Assembly: GCA_000720535.1 (NCBI GenBank)
Contig: JOAZ01000016.1
Coordinates: forward strand, 62,001 to 126,000
Direction: 5' to 3'
DNA length: 64,000 nt
DNA from: Streptomyces halstedii
Lineage (GTDB): Bacteria > Actinomycetota > Actinomycetes > Streptomycetales > Streptomycetaceae
This document shows, one piece after another, positions 16,380 through 24,014 of the stretch. How positions within the stretch are numbered: the stretch's first letter is position 1; every line of letters begins with the position of its first letter. The translations under genes were made by a program, and so were the position numbers. Below the pieces are notes generated by a model that made no database searches, was not told the DNA's origin, and saw only the letters and a list, made by a program, of their open reading frames with translations.

Positions 16380-16970
16380 ATGGAAAGCCCTGTGGGACTG
16401 CGTGAACGCAAGAAGGCGGCCACCCGCCAGGCCGTGCACGAGGCGACGCTGCGCCTGACCGTCGAGCACGGATTCGACCATGTGACGGTGGAGGCGGTGG
16501 CCGACGCCGCAGGCATCTCCCGCAGAACGTTCTCCAACTACTTCACCAACAAGGAGGACGCCCTCCTCTACGGCGAGGAGCAGCACATCAGGGCCCTGGT
16601 CCAGTCGGTCCGGGACCGCCCCGCCGAGGAGTCGTCGTGGACGGCGCTCCGGGCGGCGGTGGCCCAGTTCGCGGAGCACATGTCGCCGCCGGAGCGCGAG
16701 TGGGCCGTCCGCACCCGGCTGGCCATGCGCCACCCCTCCCTGCTCGCCCGCCAGCTCGCCAACCACGCCGCCCTGGAACGCGATCTGGCCGACGCGGTGG
16801 CCCTGCGCACCGGCCCCAGCGACGCGCCTCCGCGCCCACTGGTCATGGCGGCGGCCTTCCTGGCGTCGGTGCGGATCGCGATGCGCATCTGGATCGAGGA
16901 GGACGAGTCCCGGGGTCCGGGCGCGGTGATGGACGAGATCCTGGACGAGATGGGACAGCGCTTCACCTGA
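16380..16970 (+). CDS. TetR-family repressor of the adjacent MFS exporter
   Basis: A 196-residue TetR regulator. The HTH occupies about residues 15-60 (RQAVHEATLRLTVEHGFDHV, then AVADAAGISRRTFSNYFTNKEDAL). The remaining helical domain has no recognisable ligand signature. I chose ATG 16380: the in-frame ATG at 16320 would put the operator palindrome inside the coding region. No Shine-Dalgarno is evident, so the transcript may be leaderless or the start weak. Head-to-head arrangement with the DHA2 exporter and the shared palindrome support autoregulation and drug-inducible release. Confidence 0.86.
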   Translation: MESPVGLRERKKAATRQAVHEATLRLTVEHGFDHVTVEAVADAAGISRRTFSNYFTNKEDALLYGEEQHIRALVQSVRDRPAEESSWTALRAAVAQFAEHMSPPEREWAVRTRLAMRHPSLLARQLANHAALERDLADAVALRTGPSDAPPRPLVMAAAFLASVRIAMRIWIEEDESRGPGAVMDEILDEMGQRFT

Positions 16971-17152
16971 GCGGGAGCGGGTTCCCGGCTTACTTCGCGG
17001 AGGCGGCCGCAGGAGTGGGGCGTACTGTGGCCCCGAGCGAGGAAGGGGCTCAACCTTTGTCGCGTTCGCACGCTGTGCAGGATTCGGCGAAGCGGCTTCA
17101 GAACCGACCTCCTCGCCGGTGAACCTGCTGGTGAACCCACTGGCCAGGAAGC

Positions 17153-17243
17153 CCGCTTCCCGCGTGCGCGGGGATGGTCCCACCTGAGGTCAGGCACTCG
17201 ACGCCATGACCGGCTGCTCCCCCGCGCGCGCGGGGATCGCCCC
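17153..17243 (+). CRISPR. Degenerate two-repeat type I-E-like CRISPR remnant
   Basis: Two related copies 62 bases apart: 17153-17181 containing GTGCGCGGGGATGGTCCC and about 17214-17243 containing GCGCGCGGGGATCGCCCC. Both have the hairpin core (CCGCG...CGCGGGGAT) of type I-E repeats usual in Streptomyces. The 32-base interval (17182-17213) is spacer-sized. A minus-strand reading gives IPARAGE-like peptides typical of mistranslated I-E repeats. No third repeat and no cas gene are present, so this looks like a relic or an orphan mini-array. Confidence 0.5.
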
Positions 17244-17364
17244 GAGTACCGGACCGCATCCGATGCGACATCGACCGGCCGGACCGTGACCGGCCTCCGC
17301 GGCTGGACCGTGACCGACGTTCCACGACCACCCGGGCAACCTCCGCAGCGAGCGGAAAGGCGCC

Positions 17365-17375
17365 GAAAGTTTCGA
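17365..17375. promoter_or_regulatory. CGAAAGTTTCG palindrome (polysaccharide-degradation-type box)
   Basis: An 11-base palindrome matching the GAAANTTTC element known upstream of xylanase genes in actinomycetes. It lies about 400 bases before the CE15 esterase gene, whose substrate is in the same biomass. The distance makes direct control uncertain. Confidence 0.35.
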
Positions 17376-17531
17376 ACTCCATTCCGAAACTGACCGGAAC
17401 ACCCTGTTGCGGCCACGCCCGAGCGGCGACCGCCTCAGCCGATTTCCAGCCATCCGCCCCTCTTTGACACCCGCCCACCCCTGTCGGCGGAGTGCGAGAA
17501 CGGCCAACCTCAGTCGGCCCCTGTCCGTGTG

Positions 17532-17575
17532 TTGTCACGCCCTGACAGGCCTCCCTAAGCTCGGGAGCGCTCCCA
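17532..17575 (+). promoter_or_regulatory. Promoter of the CE15 esterase gene with CebR-type operator
   Basis: TTGTCA (17532-17537) and TAAGCT (17556-17561) make a plausible -35/-10 pair with 18-base spacing. CGGGAGCGCTCCCA at 17562-17575 matches the published CebR box TGGGAGCGCTCCCA at 13 of 14 positions and would cover the transcription start. CebR is the cello-oligosaccharide-responsive LacI repressor of Streptomyces. Confidence 0.7.
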
Positions 17576-17770
17576 CACCTGGTCGGCGGACCCGGCCGGG
17601 GAGCCCGTGTACGTATCCGGCTCACCCCGCACGCGGCACCCCCGCGCGGCCGAAACCGTATCCCCCGCCCCGCACCCGTCCCGCATCCGTCCACCGGCGC
17701 GCGCATCCGCGACGTCCCGCCCCGCACCTGCGGTACGCACCGGTCACGCGCCTCGCTCTGGAGGTCCCCC

Positions 17771-19471
17771 ATGCGTGTGTCCTTTCGGTACCGGCACAGA
17801 CCCGGCCTGCTGGCCGCCACCGTCCTGGCGGCGGTCGTGAGCCTGGCCGCCCCCTCCCTCACCGCTCGGGCCGACGCGCCTTCCGGCGCCGGTCCCGACG
17901 TACGGACCGAGGCCGTACAGACCGAGGCCGTACGGGCGGCGGCGTCCGGCGTCGAGGACGACGGCGCCGGCTGCCCGGTACCCGGCACGGTCCCGTCGAC
18001 GAACGACGCCAAGCTCCCCGACCCCTTCAGGAGGGTGGACGGCACGAGGATCTCCTCCACCTCCGACTGGCGGTGCCGCCGGGCGGAGATCAAGGAACTC
18101 GCGGAACGGTCGGTGTACGGCAAGAAGCCCGCGAAGCCGGCCAGTGTGACGGGGACGGTCTCGGCGAGCACCCTCACGGTGAACGTGAACGACCAGGGCA
18201 AGTCGGCCTCCTTCTCCGCGAAGGTCGAACTGCCAAGCGGCACCGGCCCGTTCCCGGCCGTCGTGGTCATCGGAGGGCTCGGCGCGGACACCGCGACCAT
18301 CAAGGCCTCCGGCGCCGCCGTCATCAACCTCGACCCGTACACGGTGGGACGTGAGGGCACGGCACGGAACAACAAGCAGGGCGCCTTCTACAGCGTCTAC
18401 GGCTCGTCGAGCAGCACGGGGCTGCTGATGGCCTGGTCCTGGGGGGTGAGCCGCGTCATCGACGTCATCGAGCAGTCGGGCGGCAGCCTGCTCACGGCGG
18501 ACGCGACCGGCGTCACCGGGTGCTCGCGGTTCGGCAAGGGCGCGTTCGTCGCCGGCGCGTTCGATCAGCGGATCGCGCTGACCATGCCGATCGAGTCCGG
18601 CTCGGGCGGCGCCCCGGCCTTCCGGGGGCTGGCCTCGGAGAGCGGTGCGCAACCGCTGAGCAGCGCCTACTCGGAACAGCCGTGGCTGGGCGACGCGTTC
18701 GGCTCGTACACGGGCAACCCGGCCGCGCTGCCGGTGGACACGCACGAGATCGTGGCCATGGTGGCACCGCGCGGGCTGTTCCTGATGGAGAACCCGCACG
18801 TCGACTGGCTGGGCGCGAGGTCGGGAAGTGTCGCGGCCCTGGGTGGCGCCGAGGTCTACAAGGCGCTGGGCGTGCCCGGCAACATCAGCTACTGGTCCGA
18901 CGTCCAGGACGGCACGCACTGCGCCGCCCGGTCCGAGTGGCGGACGCCGCTCCAGCAGAACATCCAGAAGTACCTGCTCCGCTCGGGCAGCGCCTCCGGT
19001 GTGTTCCGTGTCTCGCCCCTCAAGTCCGGCAGCCTGTCCGGGTGGCGCGACTGGCAGACGCCGACCCTGACCGAGGGCGGCGGCACCCCCGGTGACGGAG
19101 GCGGCCCCGGCAACGGGGGCGATCCTGGTGACGGAGGCGGTGACCCCGGTGACGGAGGCGGCTCGGACGGCACCTGCACCGCCCGCTACGAGACGCTCAA
19201 CGCCTGGTCCGGCGGCTTCCAGGGCGAGGTCACCGTACGCAACGCCGGCTCCTCGGCCCTGACCGGCTGGACCGTCGGCCTGAACCTGGCACCGGGCCAG
19301 TCGATCAGCAGCCTGTGGAACGGTGAACACAGCGGTACCAGTGGTCTCGTCACCGTACGGAACGCCTCCTGGAACGGCCCGACGGCACCCGGCGCCACCG
19401 CCGTGTTCGGCTTCACCGCCACGGGCAGCTCCACCCCCGCCCCCTCGGGCCTGACCTGCACCGGACGTTGA
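17771..19471 (+). CDS. Secreted glucuronoyl methylesterase (CE15) with C-terminal CBM2
   Basis: A 566-residue extracellular enzyme. A signal peptide spans about residues 1-34. The catalytic domain (about 68-425) is carbohydrate esterase family 15, with the GCSRFGKGA nucleophile motif (Ser252), Glu275 in PIESGSGG and His383 in DGTHCAA. These enzymes cleave ester bonds between 4-O-methyl-glucuronoxylan and lignin. A Gly/Pro/Asp repeat linker (about 430-462) joins a family 2 carbohydrate-binding module (CTARYETLNAWSGGFQGEVT onward) that should bind cellulose. The start ATG has GGAGG seven bases upstream. The CebR-type box at its promoter suggests induction by cello-oligosaccharides. No other CAZyme gene is adjacent. 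Confidence 0.92.
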   Translation: MRVSFRYRHRPGLLAATVLAAVVSLAAPSLTARADAPSGAGPDVRTEAVQTEAVRAAASGVEDDGAGCPVPGTVPSTNDAKLPDPFRRVDGTRISSTSDWRCRRAEIKELAERSVYGKKPAKPASVTGTVSASTLTVNVNDQGKSASFSAKVELPSGTGPFPAVVVIGGLGADTATIKASGAAVINLDPYTVGREGTARNNKQGAFYSVYGSSSSTGLLMAWSWGVSRVIDVIEQSGGSLLTADATGVTGCSRFGKGAFVAGAFDQRIALTMPIESGSGGAPAFRGLASESGAQPLSSAYSEQPWLGDAFGSYTGNPAALPVDTHEIVAMVAPRGLFLMENPHVDWLGARSGSVAALGGAEVYKALGVPGNISYWSDVQDGTHCAARSEWRTPLQQNIQKYLLRSGSASGVFRVSPLKSGSLSGWRDWQTPTLTEGGGTPGDGGGPGNGGDPGDGGGDPGDGGGSDGTCTARYETLNAWSGGFQGEVTVRNAGSSALTGWTVGLNLAPGQSISSLWNGEHSGTSGLVTVRNASWNGPTAPGATAVFGFTATGSSTPAPSGLTCTGR

Positions 19472-19582
19472 GCCCGTGGCGCATCCGCCCGCCCTGCCCG
19501 AGCGGACGCGCCACGGCTGTTCCCGCCCGGGGTGTCGGTGATCCGCCCGGCCGGGGTGCCCGTGAGCGCCGGGCCGGGCGGC

Positions 19583-20725
19583 TCACGGACGCGGCGCCTC
19601 GTCGCGGTCGGAACCGGCCGCCTCCAGCGCGCCGAGCACCCACGGCATGGTCTTCTTCCGGGTCACGACGAACACCGGTACGCCGTCGTCCTCGCACTCC
19701 AGGACCACGGCCTTGCCGTCGTAGTCGGGGAGGTCGGGGTCCAGCCGGTAGCGGGGGCGGACCCGGACCGGCCTGAGGCTGCCCGGCACCGCGCGGCGGA
19801 AGGAGGCGCCGGTCGGGTCGGGTGTCGTGGCGAGCGTGCCGGGACCGGCCACCAGCCATCCCCCTCGGCCCTCGTAGGGCACGTCACCGACCACCACGCC
19901 CAGGAAGCACCGCTCCTTGTCCGGCACGGAGGGTGTGAGGCGGATGGTGTCGTCGCCCCGCTGCCGACGCGCCACGATCAGTGCGGCCACCGCGCAGACG
20001 GCCACGACCACCGGGGCGCACACGCCGACGAGCCGGAGGGCTTCTCCGGGGCTGTCGGTGGGCCACGGCGCGAACGCCCCGATCACGGTGAGGGCGATGC
20101 CCCCCGCGGTCGGGACACCGGCCTGCCACGGAAAGGCCCTGCGCGAGAGGTGGCTGAACCGGGTGCCCCAGAGCCACAGCCAGAGGTGGAGGAGGCTGTA
20201 GAGGCCGAGACCGAGTCCCACGGTGCAGTACATCTTGTAGTCGCCCCGCGGGTCCGCGGTCGTGTAGCGCCGCTCGGACCCGAACTCCACGTACCGGATC
20301 TGGTCCCGCCAGTACGTGACCTGGACGTTCTTCCCCGCCCCGGCCCCCGGCACCTCGTCGGCGCTCCCCCTGAGCCGGGTGCGGGTGGACGTCCCGTCCG
20401 GCTCGGTGACGTACACCCAGAACGACGGGGTCTTCTTCCCCTCCCGCTTCTCGGTACGGTCGACCCGGACCGTGACCGTACGCAGGCAGTCGTCCGCGTC
20501 CTCATGGGCACCGCTGCCCTGCGAACAGGCGACCGCGTCCCGGAAGGCCCGTTCGTCGTCGAGCGCCCCGCGCATGGGGACGAGCAGCATGAACGCCGCC
20601 ACCAGCACGCACACACCCCCCACGACGGCACCGATGAGGGCCCCGCGGCGCTCCTTCGGGCTGAGCGGCGGGGCGGGCGAAGTGGACGGGACACTCTTCT
20701 CGGGAGTCACCGCCCCATCGTGCAC
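19583..20725 (-). CDS. Multi-pass membrane protein of unknown function
   Basis: A 380-residue protein I do not recognise. A polar N-terminus of about 27 residues precedes a first membrane segment (GALIGAVVGGVCVLVAAFML), then an extracellular domain of about 100 residues with two cysteines, then three membrane segments (LGLGLYSLLHLWLWLWG; TAGGIALTVIGAFA; VGVCAPVVVAVCAVAALIVA) and a C-terminal cytoplasmic domain of about 120 residues. The outline resembles other Streptomyces membrane proteins with an extracytoplasmic beta-rich insert, but no family is certain. GTG 20725 is the longest start; GTG 20710 (TPEKSV) is also possible. It is convergent with the CE15 gene and probably monocistronic. Confidence 0.65.
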   Translation of the reverse strand: MHDGAVTPEKSVPSTSPAPPLSPKERRGALIGAVVGGVCVLVAAFMLLVPMRGALDDERAFRDAVACSQGSGAHEDADDCLRTVTVRVDRTEKREGKKTPSFWVYVTEPDGTSTRTRLRGSADEVPGAGAGKNVQVTYWRDQIRYVEFGSERRYTTADPRGDYKMYCTVGLGLGLYSLLHLWLWLWGTRFSHLSRRAFPWQAGVPTAGGIALTVIGAFAPWPTDSPGEALRLVGVCAPVVVAVCAVAALIVARRQRGDDTIRLTPSVPDKERCFLGVVVGDVPYEGRGGWLVAGPGTLATTPDPTGASFRRAVPGSLRPVRVRPRYRLDPDLPDYDGKAVVLECEDDGVPVFVVTRKKTMPWVLGALEAAGSDRDEAPRP

Positions 20726-21224
20726 CGCCGCCTCCCCGCACCACTACGGACGGCCCAAGCACCGTTCGACGCGGGCTGGTTGCCGGACGTCAGCAGCGAC
20801 GCCGCCCACGCTCGGCACGCACCGACAACTCCTTGCCATCCAACATCACGGGGACGGACCCCCCAGGAAGTCCGTGGTATCCGTGGCAGCGCAGTGCCAG
20901 CACACGCCCCCTGGTGGCTGCGTGCCTATCCGTCCGGGCAACTGCCCGACCACAGGCGTGGAGCCAGTGCCGCATCAGACAACGTTCGCCCTGTGGCACC
21001 GCTGGAAAACTCGTCAGAACAGTGTCCTCGCCGGAGCCCTGGAAGGTCCCGTCCTGGCTCCTGGTGGGTGGCTGAGCGGACGCAGGGTTCGGGTCTGGGG
21101 TGGGTTGCTTGCCAGTGCCCTCCGGGGTTCGCAGCAGCCCGTTCCAGTCGTCGCCATATCCCGCCCGACCTGGTCTTTCATCATCCTCGCTCCTATGGTC
21201 AACCCGGTCGAAAGGGGGGGCCGG
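20726..21224. other. 499-base region without a recognised gene
   Basis: Open frames here (for example minus 20790-20999) have poor codon bias and no family resemblance. The base composition is somewhat less GC-rich than the flanks, with stretches such as TTTCATCATC near 21177. It marks the left edge of the plastic segment 20726-23871. No inverted-repeat ends of an insertion sequence were found. Confidence 0.5.
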
Positions 21225-21977
21225 ATGGACCGGACCGTACGTACCGTCGAGGACGTTCTCGCGCTCTTGGACGGGCTCTTCGCATCTGAACGCGAGGCCG
21301 GCCGCTTGGCGACGGGTGACGGCAAGGACTTCTGGGATCGCTTCTACACCGACCGGTCAAGGCCGGTCCCGTTCTTCGCGTCGAAGCCGGACGAGAACCT
21401 GGCCGCCTACCTCGACCAGGGTCTGATCGCTCCTGGCCGGGCCCTGGACCTGGGGTGCGGGGCGGGCCGCAATGCCCTGTACCTCGCCTCGCGCGGCTTC
21501 AAGGTGGACGCCGTCGACCTCTCCCCGGTGGCCGTCGCCTGGGGCGAGGACCGGGCTCACGAGGCCGGGGACAACGTCCGCTTCCTGTGCGGTGACGCTT
21601 TCGCCCTCCCTGCCGCCGAGTTGAGCGGTCCGTACGACCTGGTCGTCGACTCAGGGTGCTTCCACCACCTGCCGCCCCACCGCCGGGTCAGCTACCTGGC
21701 CCTTCTCGACCGCGTCCTGGCCCCCGGCGGCCATCTCGCGCTCACCAGCTTCGCCGCGGGTGAGCAGGGCATGGGGTCGGATCTCGCCGACGCGGACCTC
21801 TACCGCCGGCGCGATCTGCAGGGTGGCCTGGCCTATACGCCCGCATCACTGCGCTGGATCTTCTCCGACCTGGTGGAGGTGCAACTGCGCCGCATGCGGG
21901 AGGAGCCTCCCGAGTCGGCATTGTTCGGCGTGACCTTCCTGTGGACCGCGTTGTTCCGTCGAAGTGCGGCTGCCTAA
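21225..21977 (+). CDS. Class I SAM-dependent methyltransferase
   Basis: A 250-residue methyltransferase of the small-molecule type. Motif I is LDLGCGAGRNALYLASRG (about 76-93), followed by VDAVDLSPVAV and the motif IV-like DLVVDSGCFHHLPPHRR. The N-terminal segment FWDRFYTDRSRPVPFFASKPDENL is like the tellurite-resistance (TehB) and thiopurine methyltransferase-like group in Streptomyces. The substrate is unknown. I chose ATG 21225 because a purine-rich AAAGGGGGGG lies just upstream; ATG 21195 is an alternative. It stands alone, next to a sigma-factor fragment whose 3' remnant begins a few bases beyond its stop. Confidence 0.8.
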   Translation: MDRTVRTVEDVLALLDGLFASEREAGRLATGDGKDFWDRFYTDRSRPVPFFASKPDENLAAYLDQGLIAPGRALDLGCGAGRNALYLASRGFKVDAVDLSPVAVAWGEDRAHEAGDNVRFLCGDAFALPAAELSGPYDLVVDSGCFHHLPPHRRVSYLALLDRVLAPGGHLALTSFAAGEQGMGSDLADADLYRRRDLQGGLAYTPASLRWIFSDLVEVQLRRMREEPPESALFGVTFLWTALFRRSAAA

Positions 21978-21983
21978 GGCAAT

Positions 21984-22262
21984 GTTCGCGAGCGCGGCGA
22001 TGGCGGCCTGGGCCTGATACTCGCCCAGCCGGTCGCGGGCAAGCGCCGACTGGAGAATCCCGATGCCCTCGGCGATGGTCCCGGTGTCCCAGCGGCCGCG
22101 GTCCCGCTCGGCGAGTGGTGCCAGGCTGCCGTCAGGCGCGGTCCGGGCGGCGCGCCGGGCATGGTGCGGCAGCATGAGGGCGAGCAGCCCCGCCACCTCG
22201 GGGTGGTCGACGGCGGCCGCGAGTTGCCGGGTGAGCCGGATGGCGTCGGCGGCGAGGCAGAA
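21984..22262 (-). pseudogene. Fragment of an ECF42-type RNA polymerase sigma factor
   Basis: About 93 codons on the minus strand encode a stretch typical of the C-terminal domain of ECF42 sigma factors: ADAIRLTRQLAAAVDHPEV, AGLLALMLPHHARRAARTAP, DGSLAPLAERDRGRWDTGTI and LGEYQAQAAIAALANIA. The DNA-binding sigma-2 and sigma-4 regions are missing upstream and the rest of the TPR-like domain is missing downstream, where the frame runs into the methyltransferase 3' end. No start or ribosome-binding site precedes it. It is therefore a decayed gene left by deletion or rearrangement. Confidence 0.7.
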
Positions 22263-22378
22263 CTTTTTTCGGCGGGGTGCCACGCCGCTCCCGAGCGGGA
22301 GAGGGATGCGCCGGTGCCGCCCCGCGCGGGCCCCGGCCAGGTGCTCGACGAGGAAGAAGAACCGGTAAAAGCCCAGCT

Positions 22379-23137
22379 CTACGCGTCGAAGTCGTACTCA
22401 AGGATGTAGGAGGCGGAGTCGAGCGTCATCTCGTTCACCTCGACGGGGCGGCCCTCGTCGGCGAACGCCGTACGGCAGATCAGCATGACGGGAGTGCCCG
22501 CCGAGAGCTCCAGCTCGCCCGCCTCGGCACTTGAGGGCATGCGCGAGCGGATCTCCTCCCGGAAGTGGACGGGCTCGTGGCCCAGCTCGGCGAGTCGCGC
22601 GTACGTGCCTCCGGGGCCGGTGTCCTCCCGGGTGATCGCGGACCCCGCCACCAGGGAGGCGGGGAGGTACGAGGTGGCCAGCAGGATCGGCTTGCCGTCC
22701 AGGACGAAGCGACGGCGCCGTACGCAGACGGCACTCCCCGGCTCGATGCCCAGCGCCCCGGCGATGCGGTCGGGCGCGGGCTCCTCGGTGACCTCCACCC
22801 CGTCCACCACGAGGGTCCGGTCTTCCGTGTCCGTCGCCCAGACCGAGCGCCCCTCGCCCCACCCGGACCGGGCCAAACGCTTGATGCCCTGACGCCTCAG
22901 CGGGCGGAACGAGCGCACGAACACTCCCGCGCCCCGCCGGGACTCGGCGATGCCTTCGCTCTGGAGAACGCCGAGGGCCTGCCGGGCGGTCATGCGCGCC
23001 ACGTCGTGTTCGGCCATCAGGTCGTTCTCGCCCGGCAGCCGGTCGCCGGGGCCGTACCGACCTGCCTGAATGGCGTCCCTCAGCGCATCAGCGATCCGCT
23101 GGTACTTCGGCTGCCGCTTGGCGCCTTCGGTGGCCAT
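22379..23137 (-). CDS. GntR-family (HutC/UTRA) transcriptional repressor
   Basis: A 252-residue regulator. Residues about 10-75 form a winged HTH of the GntR type (YQRIADALRDAIQAGRYGPG, then ENDLMAEHDVARMTARQALG). Residues about 90-245 form a UTRA ligand-binding domain (EDTGPGGTYARLAELGHEPV, HFREEIRSRMP). I chose ATG 23135-23137 because GGAGAAGGAGAG precedes it; the open frame upstream has no similarity. A CTCTAG...CTAGAG repeat covers its leader, and two similar sites cover a divergent promoter, so it probably represses both itself and the small plus-strand operon. GntR/UTRA repressors of this type are common on Streptomyces integrative plasmids as well as in sugar control; which applies here is open. 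Confidence 0.85.
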   Translation of the reverse strand: MATEGAKRQPKYQRIADALRDAIQAGRYGPGDRLPGENDLMAEHDVARMTARQALGVLQSEGIAESRRGAGVFVRSFRPLRRQGIKRLARSGWGEGRSVWATDTEDRTLVVDGVEVTEEPAPDRIAGALGIEPGSAVCVRRRRFVLDGKPILLATSYLPASLVAGSAITREDTGPGGTYARLAELGHEPVHFREEIRSRMPSSAEAGELELSAGTPVMLICRTAFADEGRPVEVNEMTLDSASYILEYDFDA

Positions 23138-23157
23138 GGATGATCTCTCCTTCTCCT

Positions 23158-23174
23158 CTCTAGACAGCCTAGAG
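23158..23174. promoter_or_regulatory. GntR autoregulatory operator
   Basis: CTCTAG-ACAGC-CTAGAG: perfect 6-base arms, including TCTCTAGACA (23157-23166). It lies 20 bases upstream of the repressor start and shares the TCTAGA core with the two sites at 23285-23294 and 23312-23321. Confidence 0.6.
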
Positions 23175-23278
23175 GTTCGTTTCAGGAGACGAACGTACGT
23201 TTCACGGGAGAAACGGAGCCGGCCTGACGGGTCGCGTCCCCCCGGGTCCCTACGTAACGACACATCTCCAGAGGGGCG

Positions 23279-23321
23279 TTGACATCTCTAGAGAACATCG
23301 CTTCACTGAGATGTCTAGAGA
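23279..23321 (+). promoter_or_regulatory. Repressor-controlled promoter divergent to the GntR gene
   Basis: A consensus -35 TTGACA (23279-23284) and a -10-like TTCACT (23302-23307) have exactly 17 bases between them. A palindromic TCTCTAGAGA (23285-23294) fills the spacer and TGTCTAGAGA (23312-23321) covers the start of transcription. The first matches the GntR autoregulatory site in core and both fit a T(G/C)TCTAGA(G/C)A pattern. A 7-base hairpin (GGTTGCC/GGCAACC, 23322-23341) follows at the transcript 5' end. Confidence 0.65.
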
Positions 23322-23362
23322 GGTTGCCGAGCGGGGCAACCTCCAGAACATGGGATTCGCTC

Positions 23363-23548
23363 ATGCCGTCGTTCACGATTGATGCCCCGCAAATGACGCT
23401 GCGGGCGCCGCGCGGCTCCGGCCGGTCCTGGGGACCCCTCACCGAGGCGCGCGCAGGCGATGTCCTGATGCCTCCCAGCGGCTTCCCACCACGTCCCTGC
23501 CGGCTCTTGGAACGGAACCTGCACGGTTCGCTCCGGACTGTGTCGTGA
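23363..23548 (+). CDS. Small protein of unknown function (61 aa), first gene of the GntR-controlled pair
   Basis: A 61-residue frame beginning MPSFTIDAPQ and ending LERNLHGSLRTVS, about 55 bases after the -10 of the repressor-controlled promoter. It is basic and has no signal peptide, membrane segment or recognised family. Its ribosome-binding site is weak. The stop overlaps the next start (TGATG), so the two would be translationally coupled. Existence as a protein is uncertain; the promoter and coupling are the main support. Confidence 0.4.
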   Translation: MPSFTIDAPQMTLRAPRGSGRSWGPLTEARAGDVLMPPSGFPPRPCRLLERNLHGSLRTVS

Positions 23549-23871
23549 TGCGGTGCACGCACTGGCGCCGCTTGCCGCCGGAACTGGCGCGAAAGGCCCA
23601 AGAGCAATCGGCCTCGGAACGCGTCGACAGTGCGGTGCGGTGCCAACTGTCCGCACACGACACCGCCGAGCATTACGGCCTGCTCGACGACCTGGAGTAC
23701 GGCACCGCGCTGTGGCTTCGCTGGTGTGGGACCGACGTGGCCCTGGCCGTACTACCGGACTGTCCCGCCGTAGGCGCGGGCCCCGACCGGGAGGGCTGCC
23801 GTCTGTTCCTCGACCATGCCGAGCGGCACGCCTGGGCGGACACAGAGGGGGAGGCCTCAGGGGGCAGCTGA
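23548..23871 (+). CDS. Small protein of unknown function (107 aa), second gene of the GntR-controlled pair
   Basis: A 107-residue frame starting at the ATG that overlaps the preceding stop. It is mixed-charge and soluble (PPELARKAQEQSASERVDSA; HYGLLDDLEYGTALWLRWCG; LFLDHAERHAWADTEG) with three cysteines early or mid-sequence and one near Arg-Leu-Phe. No family is recognised. Codon bias is typical of the genome, supporting a real gene. Small soluble genes behind a tight GntR promoter are a feature of Streptomyces conjugative elements, but nothing else of such an element is present. Confidence 0.5.
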   Translation: MRCTHWRRLPPELARKAQEQSASERVDSAVRCQLSAHDTAEHYGLLDDLEYGTALWLRWCGTDVALAVLPDCPAVGAGPDREGCRLFLDHAERHAWADTEGEASGGS

Positions 23872-23970
23872 CCCGAGTCCGCACAAGGTTGCTTCCTGAT
23901 CGCCGCCCGGCACGTGCGGGGACACGGATCCCCCGAGCGCTCTTACGGGCGGCTCGCATCGGTGAGCTTC

Positions 23971-23997
23971 GGGTTGACGGTGTGGCACCGTCAACCC
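23971..23997. terminator. Strong hairpin terminator after glnA2
   Basis: GGGTTGACGGTG and CACCGTCAACCC form a perfect 12-base stem with a 3-base loop. It lies 18 bases beyond the glnA2 stop (minus strand) and 100 bases after the small plus-strand gene, so it can serve both. Confidence 0.85.
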
Positions 23998-24014
23998 GAT
24001 CCCCCGTACGGGCG

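Larger units (their letters stand above)
16971..17770. other. 800-base intergenic region
   Basis: No convincing gene. It contains a two-repeat CRISPR-like remnant (17153-17243), a GAAAGTTTC-type box (17365-17375), a duplicated GGACCGTGACCG (around 17280 and 17305) and, at its right end, the promoter and CebR-type operator of the CE15 esterase gene. The first 150 bases hold no recognised feature. Confidence 0.7.

Noticed and set aside
16320-16970. TetR start at ATG 16320
   Set aside because: It would place the 30-bp operator inside the coding sequence and add 20 residues without TetR similarity.
17098-18375. 425-codon minus-strand frame with IPAHAG and IPARAGE peptides
   Set aside because: Shadow crossing the CRISPR-like remnant and the CE15 gene. 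The peptides come from repeat DNA, not a protein.
20790-20999. Possible transposase fragment on the minus strand
   Set aside because: The 69-codon frame has no DDE motif and no similarity I can name, and no terminal inverted repeats flank it.
20726-23871. Complete integrative conjugative element
   Set aside because: No integrase, excisionase, replication or Tra genes and no tRNA attachment site were found. Only a GntR regulator and small genes are present.
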